Made by a program: the position numbers and the translations under genes. Source: Paraspadella gotoi (taxonomy: Eukaryota > Chaetognatha). From it: a stretch of DNA of 64,000 nt. The DNA lies in the NCBI GenBank assembly GCA_051294375.1, contig CM119269.1, positions 1,380,537 to 1,444,536 of the forward strand, read 5' to 3'. The notes under the pieces are model-generated. The model did no database searches. It was not told the origin of the DNA and saw only the letters and a program-made list of their open reading frames with translations. Position 1 is the stretch's first letter. Every line of letters begins with the position of its first letter. This document shows positions 38,679 through 64,000 of this stretch, piece after piece.

Positions 38679-41600
38679 CGCCCCGCTCCCCCACACCGCG
38701 AACCGCCCATGGGAGAAGCCAAGTGCTTCTACCATTATAACTTTGGCGCCAACTCGTTTAAGTGCCACGGGACTAACCGCGACGGCCGCCCATGCCCAAT
38801 GGCGCCGTCAAATGCCAACGCCGCGGCCGCTAGTCGCCCGCGTCGCTGGCCGAAATGACTCAAAACTATTCTCCGTGCGCGACCCTGACGCCGGCCTGGA
38901 GTGGCTCGTCGACGGCGGCTCCGAGGCGACGCTCATCCCCGCCTCTGCCGCCGATCGCGCCGCCGCCAAGGCGGACCCCGCCGCCGTAAAGCGGCGCTCC
39001 GCGCCAATGCCCCGCCACTCCGCGCCGCCAAGACACGCCCATCGAAACTTTCGGCATCCGAGAGATGGGGATTCGACTGGAACGCGTTTTCCCGTACCTT
39101 GTCATCATCGCCGATGTTGCCACGCCCATTCTCGGCGCCGACTTTTGATGGAGCACCATCTCGGCGTTGATCATCAACGCCGCATCCTTCTCGATCTCGA
39201 CGACTACATGGTCATCTCTGGCCATGCTCACGATGCCGCCTCCGCCGTGGCACCGCCCCGCGTCCTTCACGTCCGTGACGCCTACTCCTCTCTTCTAGAT
39301 GGGCGGCCAGAACTCACGAAACTCGTCTTTAACTCGGCGCCGCCCAAGCACGGCGTTGAGCATCATATTCCGACGAAAGGTCCGCCCGTATTCGCCCGCG
39401 CCCGCCGCCTCGCCCCAGACCAGCTCGCCGCCGCCAAGGCCGAGTTCGAGAAGATGCTGGAACTCGGGATTATCCGGCGTTCTACATCTGCTTAGGCATC
39501 GCCGCTACACGTCACCCGGAAACCTGATGGCTCTCTCCGTCCTTGTGGCGACTATCGACGCCTCAATGGCGTCACCGTCGATGATCGCTACCCGATCCGC
39601 CACCTCATGGATTTTAACGCCGACGTCGCCGGGAAGACGGTGTTCTCGAAGATTGACCTCTGCAAGGGATATCATCAGATCCCTGTCGCGAAAGAAGATC
39701 GCCACAAAACGGCGATCATCACGCCGTTCGGCCTCTATGAGTTCCTCTTCATGCCATTTGGGTTGAAAAACGCCGGTCAGGATTTCCAACGCATGATGGA
39801 TCAAGTCCTGAGCGGCATTCCCCATGTCTTTGTCTACTTGGATGACCTGCTTGTGGCATCCCACTCACACGAAGAACATCAAGAGGATCTCAAGCGCGTC
39901 TTCAACGCGCTTGCCGACAACGGCCTCATCGTTAACCGCGCTAAATGCGTTTTCGGCGCCTCCAGCCTGGAGTTTCTCGGCTACAACGTCGACAAAGACG
40001 GCGTCCGCCCACTTCCGTCAAAGGTAGAGGCGCTACGCGAGATGGCCACGCCCACCACCGTCAAAGAACTTCAACGTTTTCTCGGGGTTTTCAACTACTA
40101 CCGCCGATTCGTGCCCCATGCCGCACATCATCTCGACCCCCTTCTTGAAGTTCTCCTCGGAAAACCGCGCGTGCTAAAATGGGCGGCCCCGCAAGACGCC
40201 GCTTTCCAGGCAATCAAGGACGCCCTTGCCGACTCCACAATGCTGGTCCACCCTATCGATGGCGCTCCTCTCGCTCTTACTGTTGACGCCTGACGTCGCC
40301 GTCGGTGCCGTCCTCGAACAGCTCGTCAACGGCCAATGGCAGCCCCTGGGTTTTCATTCAAAGCCACTGAAACCCAATCAACGAAAATGGCCACCCTTTG
40401 ACAAGGAGCTTCTCGCCGCCCACGCCTCAATTCGCCATTTCCGCCCATACGTTGAAGGGCGCCGCTTCACGCTCTTTAGCGACCATATCTCGCTCGTGCC
40501 GGCGCTACGGAAAAAGGCTGAACCTCACACCATGAGGCAAACCTATCAACTGGCAGGCATCGCTGAATATACTGGCGACATCCGTCATATCGCCGGAAAG
40601 GCGAACGTCGTCGCCGACGCCCTCTCCCGCCCGCCAATTCCTCCACCAGCGCCACCACCATCGACTATCCCTACAGATGAACCTGAAGCGAACTTGAACG
40701 CGCAAAAAGAGCGTGAGGACATCGCCGCCACCGTCAACGCCGTCGGCGCCCTCCAAGTCAACTTTGAGGCAATGGCGGCTGATCAAGCCACTGACGATGA
40801 TGTCCAACGGCTCCTCAACGACCCTCATACGGCGCTCCGACTCAAAAACGTTCCGATCAGCAACACGACACTCATTTGCGACATCTCCGGCTCCCGGGCA
40901 CGCCCACTCGTTCCGGCGTCATGGCACCGGCGCATTTTTGACGCCACCCATGGCATCGCTCACCCGGGAGTCCGCGCGTCCAAAAAGCTTGTGACGACAC
41001 GTTTTGTATGGCCATCAGCCTCATCCGACATCGCACGATGGGCAGGGTCATGCGACACTTGTCAGCGTGTCAAGACGCAGCGCCACGTCCGCGCGCCGCT
41101 CCAGAAATTCGAACCACCAGCCAAACGTTTCGCTCACGTTCATATCGACCTGGTGGGGCCGCTGCCAGCCGTCTCTGGTCATACTCATCTTCTGACGATG
41201 ATTGACCGCTTCACGCGCTGGCCGGAAGCGGCGCCACTTCGTGACACCTCCGCCGCCTCCATCGCCGCCGCCTTCTTGCAAAACTGGGTCTCTCGCTTTG
41301 GTGTCCCCTCCGTTGTCACCACCGATCGTGGCGCCCAATTCACATCGGAATTGTGGCGCCAAGTGGCGGCGGTAGTCGCTTCGACCCTTCCACGACACCG
41401 CCTACCACCCCCAATCCAACGGGATGGTCGAGCGCCTCTTCGGACGCTAAAGGCAGCCCTGCGCGCCCGCTGCGACGCCGCCGGACATAACTGGCTGGCG
41501 CAGCTCCCATGGACTCTCTTGAGCCTCCCGCAACTCCGCGAGAAGATTCGGACGCCTCCCCGCAGAGCTAATGCTGGGCGAGACTCTGACGCTCCCTGGA

Positions 41601-42148
41601 GAGCTACTTCCGGTCCCAACAACCGACGTCGACGCCGCCGCCCGCACGCGAATCCTCGACGATCTCCGTGCAGATGTTGCTCTCATGCAGCCTCTGCCCG
41701 CCGCTTGGCATCGGCGCCACCCTCTCATGTGCCGGAAATGCTCGCTGACGCCGACCGCGTCTACGTCCGACGCGACGGACATTCGACGCCGCTCCAACCA
41801 CCTTACGACGGCCCTTACAACGTCCTCGAACGTGGTCCCAAAACTTTCAAAATCGAAATACCGGGCCGCGGCGTCGAAGTGATCTCGGTTGATCGACTGA
41901 AACCTGCCGTCACCGACGAAGTCGCACCCCCTGAACCACCGCAGGCGCGACCACGTGGTCGCCCGCGTGTTTCAGCAGCTCCATCTATGCCCCCGCCTCC
42001 GGAAACGGAAGCGGCGCCACTCGCGTTTTCCACGACGCCGGCAGTTGCTCGTCGACAATCTTCATCAATCCCAGGTCTTATCAACGTCCTCCCGACGATG
42101 CTTCAGCCGCCGGAAGACGACGACGAAAACGACGACGCAATCCAATAA
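38679..42148 (+). pseudogene. pol: retrotransposon pol region, frame-disrupted
   Basis: Domain signatures in order: protease-like LVDGGSEATLIP (~38908), reverse transcriptase with FSKIDLCKGYHQI (~39640) and YLDDLLVAS (~39835), RNase H with FDKELLAAHASIRHF (~40396), a chromovirus/gypsy-type zinc-binding HHCC region (~40950-41070), an integrase core with HIDLVG and TTDRGAQFT, and a C-terminal region to 42148. The reading frame changes at least five times, and an in-frame TAG sits at 39493-39495 between the protease tail and RT. No intact polyprotein can be read from this copy as given. Confidence 0.85.
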
Positions 42149-42196
42149 CTCTTTCAAGCCTTCTCCCCACCCGGTCAAAGGCTTGGTGGGGGGATG

Positions 42197-42429
42197 TGTG
42201 GACGAACATCTAGAACACGCAACCTCGGTCAAACCACATGACCTTACCAACCTTACCTCGCTCAATTCCCCCAACTTATTTATGGTCAAAACGGTTGATC
42301 TTTATGGTCAAACGTTGACCTTTGTAAATACCATTGTAATAGACTTAGCATCTGAGCATTTTGACTGTTATTGTTTATAACGTTGTTGAAGAATAAATCA
42401 TTCTTACTCTGAAACTTGTTGCGTCCACA
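42197..42429 (+). repeat. 3' LTR
   Basis: 233 bp, identical to the 5' LTR except one position (near 42346). Preceded by a GGTGGGGGGATG purine-rich tract and followed by ATGT. Confidence 0.95.
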
Positions 42430-42433
42430 ATGT

Positions 42434-42766
42434 TTCATTTATGTCCTTTCGAATAACAGCGTCCAGGCTATAATGGATGAAAGAGGATGGAATTTAACTT
42501 CAACTAATTTTTAAACCAGCTCGAGAGTTGATCATATTGTAATTTCTCTAAAATTGTATTGAATTTAGTCTCTTCGAAGTTTTCTTACCCTTTAAGCCAC
42601 GTTTTACGGATACCGATTTTTCAATATGATAGGCGGAAGAAAAAACTATCCGGGATTTTAAAGTGAAAAAAATATAAATGTGCATTTAAAAGTGAGGTCA
42701 ATTACTCGTTTTGGAAAGTAACTGGACTTCCGTACCGCTTCAAATGTGACCATTACTTGTCGAGGC
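42434..42766 (+). promoter_or_regulatory. probable promoter/5' UTR region of the SLC9C gene
   Basis: Lies between the retrotransposon and the start codon at 42767. No TATA box or clear motif seen. The nearby LTR could influence transcription; this is inference from position only. Confidence 0.3.
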
Positions 42767-62264
<19,498 letters not shown>

Positions 62265-64000
62265 CGACAATACGTCCCTCAAATTCAACCCCGGCGGAAG
62301 AGAAAGCTCCTCGGCGAAAATGAAGAGAACCCGAAGATGGACGACGATGTTTAAAAGACGGGGCGCCGGAGCCCGCGCCCCCGATGATACCCTGGTGGGC
62401 CGGGCGCGGCGCGGCGCTCGTCCGGAGCTGAACAGCCCAACAGCCGCGGCTTCTCTCAATTTAGAACTGGATCATGAACTCGAAAATGAACTTGATTACG
62501 GACATATATTTAAAATACTCGGATTGTTTTGCGTTTCACGACCGATGATCTAACGTTTTCTCGGAGAAGTCAGCCGACTAGTACGGAAGACCGCGAGGTG
62601 CGACGTTTTTGCTTCGACACCCACGTCGCAAACGCGCCGTATTTACTAGGAGATTCGGCCGCAGACGACGAAACAGAATTTATTATTTGTTTATTAACGT
62701 AGTATTCATTTATTCAAAACATTTAAAGTAGAATGGTTCAAAAATTTTATCCTCAAACGTTTAGCTTAGTATTAAGATCCCTATTTACGATTTTCCTTTG
62801 ATCATGTTTCAATTCTTTCGCTTTTATACGTATTTACGTTCGTTTATTTTATTCTGATCATGCGAAAGAAAAACCAGCTAACTTAAGCAATTATTTAAAA
62901 GAGACGATCACGTTTTTTATTGCTCTGTATTGAAAGTAGTTTCGTAGTATTTCCTCGACGTTAATCTTCGTCAAATCATTTTCGAAAAACTTTTATTACG
63001 ACGAAATTGAAAAATAACGTTCGATTTTACCATTTAATATTAGTATCTTTGTCTCAACTGATCGCTCTCTATCAAAATTCGACGCGAATACGGAAAGATT
63101 TTATTCAACGATAACGTGACATGGTTTTAAACATTGTGTAATCCACTGTGAAAAAATAATTTACTACTATTGCATTGTATTGTCATTCAAACATTAGCGA
63201 AAATCAATCACATAAAATTAAAAGAAAGGTACAGTTTTTTGACAGGCTTAAGTACAACGGATAAAACAATATATTCTTCCCTTCCCTTTTCTTGATTTTT
63301 TTTCAGTTTATTTCTGCTTTTTATTTATTTTTTTCTTTCTTCTCTCAATCTTATCTCTTTATTTCCATCTATCTTGATCCTTCTCTTCCTCTTTCATGAT
63401 TCTTTTCTCTTCTTCTTGGACATGCTTTGCACTGCCCCTTCAGATCAGAGTGGTCTTTGTTGGAGTTTTTTCCACCGCTCTGATGGAGCGCTGGAGGTGG
63501 GGGTGTAGAGATATGTCCCCCTTTTTCCCCCATTTATTTGTTTGCCTTTTTGTTATTACCGTTTCTGCCGATAGATGTCTTTTTCCTTTTCTTTAGGAGA
63601 TTACACTCCTCTTTCTTTTTCTTACCAGATATTCTAGCCATGTAGATTCTTAGGACTTTTCCGCCCGTCACCAAACTGCCTTTTACGAGGTTCCAGGACG
63701 CCCTCATGTCACCATTAGTCACCTTTTGATACGTTCACAGACAGTGATGTCACGGCCATAGAGCTTGTGGCGAGACCACACTCCAAGAGACTCGTGGGCC
63801 TACTCGTGGTCAGACTTTAGACCCCGTCATAGACTGGTGGACGGACTCGTGGCCCACCACATTCGGCCACACTCGGGTGACAATAGCCTCGCCGATACTC
63901 CCTCACCACGGCGAGCCGACGGTTCGCGCGGCAAGCACAACGGCGCTGGATGCGGCCACGCCCACTTCCGGAGGCGTCAGCGGGGGACCTGGGGGACGGC
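62265..64000. other. 3' flank, no confident gene
   Basis: 62265-62553 stays GC-rich and open in another frame (SLKFNPGGRESS... to 62553), so the SLC9C C terminus might be longer if a base is missing near 62200. 62560-63400 is AT-rich. A minus-strand frame at 63640-63720 (RASWNLVKGSLVTGGKVLRI) with a donor-like GTAAG could be an exon of a gene to the right. 63740-64000 is GC-rich and without a recognisable frame. Confidence 0.4.

Larger units (their letters stand above)
37021..42433 (+). mobile_element. young Ty3/gypsy-type LTR retrotransposon
   Basis: Two 233-bp LTRs differ at one base, start and end with TGTGGAC/GTCCACA, and are flanked by the 4-bp target duplication ATGT (37021-37024, 42430-42433). 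TGGTGAGCCCGACGTG two bases after the 5' LTR is a candidate primer-binding site; a G-rich tract precedes the 3' LTR. Gene order gag, protease, reverse transcriptase, RNase H, integrase identifies the Ty3/gypsy class. No envelope-like frame. High internal GC contrasts with the surrounding DNA. Confidence 0.95.

Noticed and set aside
37614-42148. an intact autonomous retrotransposon
   Set aside because: Frame changes and an internal stop mean no complete polyprotein is readable here; only domain order was used for classification.

Overview
This is nuclear DNA from an intron-rich animal, most likely a marine invertebrate; I cannot name the species. Exons are short and GC-rich, introns are AT-rich with very long (CT)n/(AG)n tracts, and the genes are animal families: an SLC9C sperm-type Na+/H+ exchanger, an SLC35A nucleotide-sugar transporter, an EF-hand protein and two large secreted/membrane proteins that look like metazoan LolA-like-domain proteins. 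N runs of 10 or 25 bases, nearly identical duplicated blocks beside them, and single-base indels inside otherwise clean exons show a draft assembly with residual errors.

Layout. 1-1000: minisatellite and A-rich microsatellite. 1.5-5.9 kb: LolA-like gene A (+), almost intronless, with three CACGTG boxes upstream and an alternative membrane-anchor exon downstream. 6.2-8.2 kb: a 950-bp block present twice around a gap. 9.2-14.0 kb: minus-strand exons, mainly a protein with eight EF-hands. 12.7-18.6 kb recurs as 18.8-25.0 kb; each copy holds the 5' half of the EF-hand gene and the 5' half of LolA-like gene B (+), whose complete 12-exon copy spans 21.6-26.8 kb. 26.8-34 kb: mostly transposon-derived sequence (two Helentron/MITE-like copies, and a piggyBac-like TTAA element containing a foldback element with a decayed hammerhead-ribozyme motif). 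34.1-36.8 kb: SLC35A transporter. 37.0-42.4 kb: young Ty3/gypsy-type LTR retrotransposon with broken reading frames. 42.8-62.3 kb: one long gene of about 30 exons encoding an SLC9C (sNHE) exchanger. 62.3-64 kb: no confident gene.

The SLC9C gene is the centrepiece. Phase-compatible exons give a signal peptide, a cysteine-bearing extracellular region of about 305 residues made of sushi-like repeats, the Na+/H+ exchanger membrane domain, a long cytoplasmic insert, a four-helix voltage sensor with an arginine-rich S4, and a cyclic-nucleotide-binding-like domain. The ectodomain is not part of the usual sNHE architecture as I know it. Its introns carry a foldback element with two intact hammerhead-ribozyme cores in opposite orientation, a 1.04-kb full-length palindromic transposon, tRNA-derived SINE pieces, and tandem arrays grown from the gene's own exon borders.

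A recurring theme is tandem amplification of short exon-intron border fragments (12.3-12.7, 19.7-20.1, 49.0-50.2 and 60.1-60.6 kb), which should disturb both assembly and splicing.
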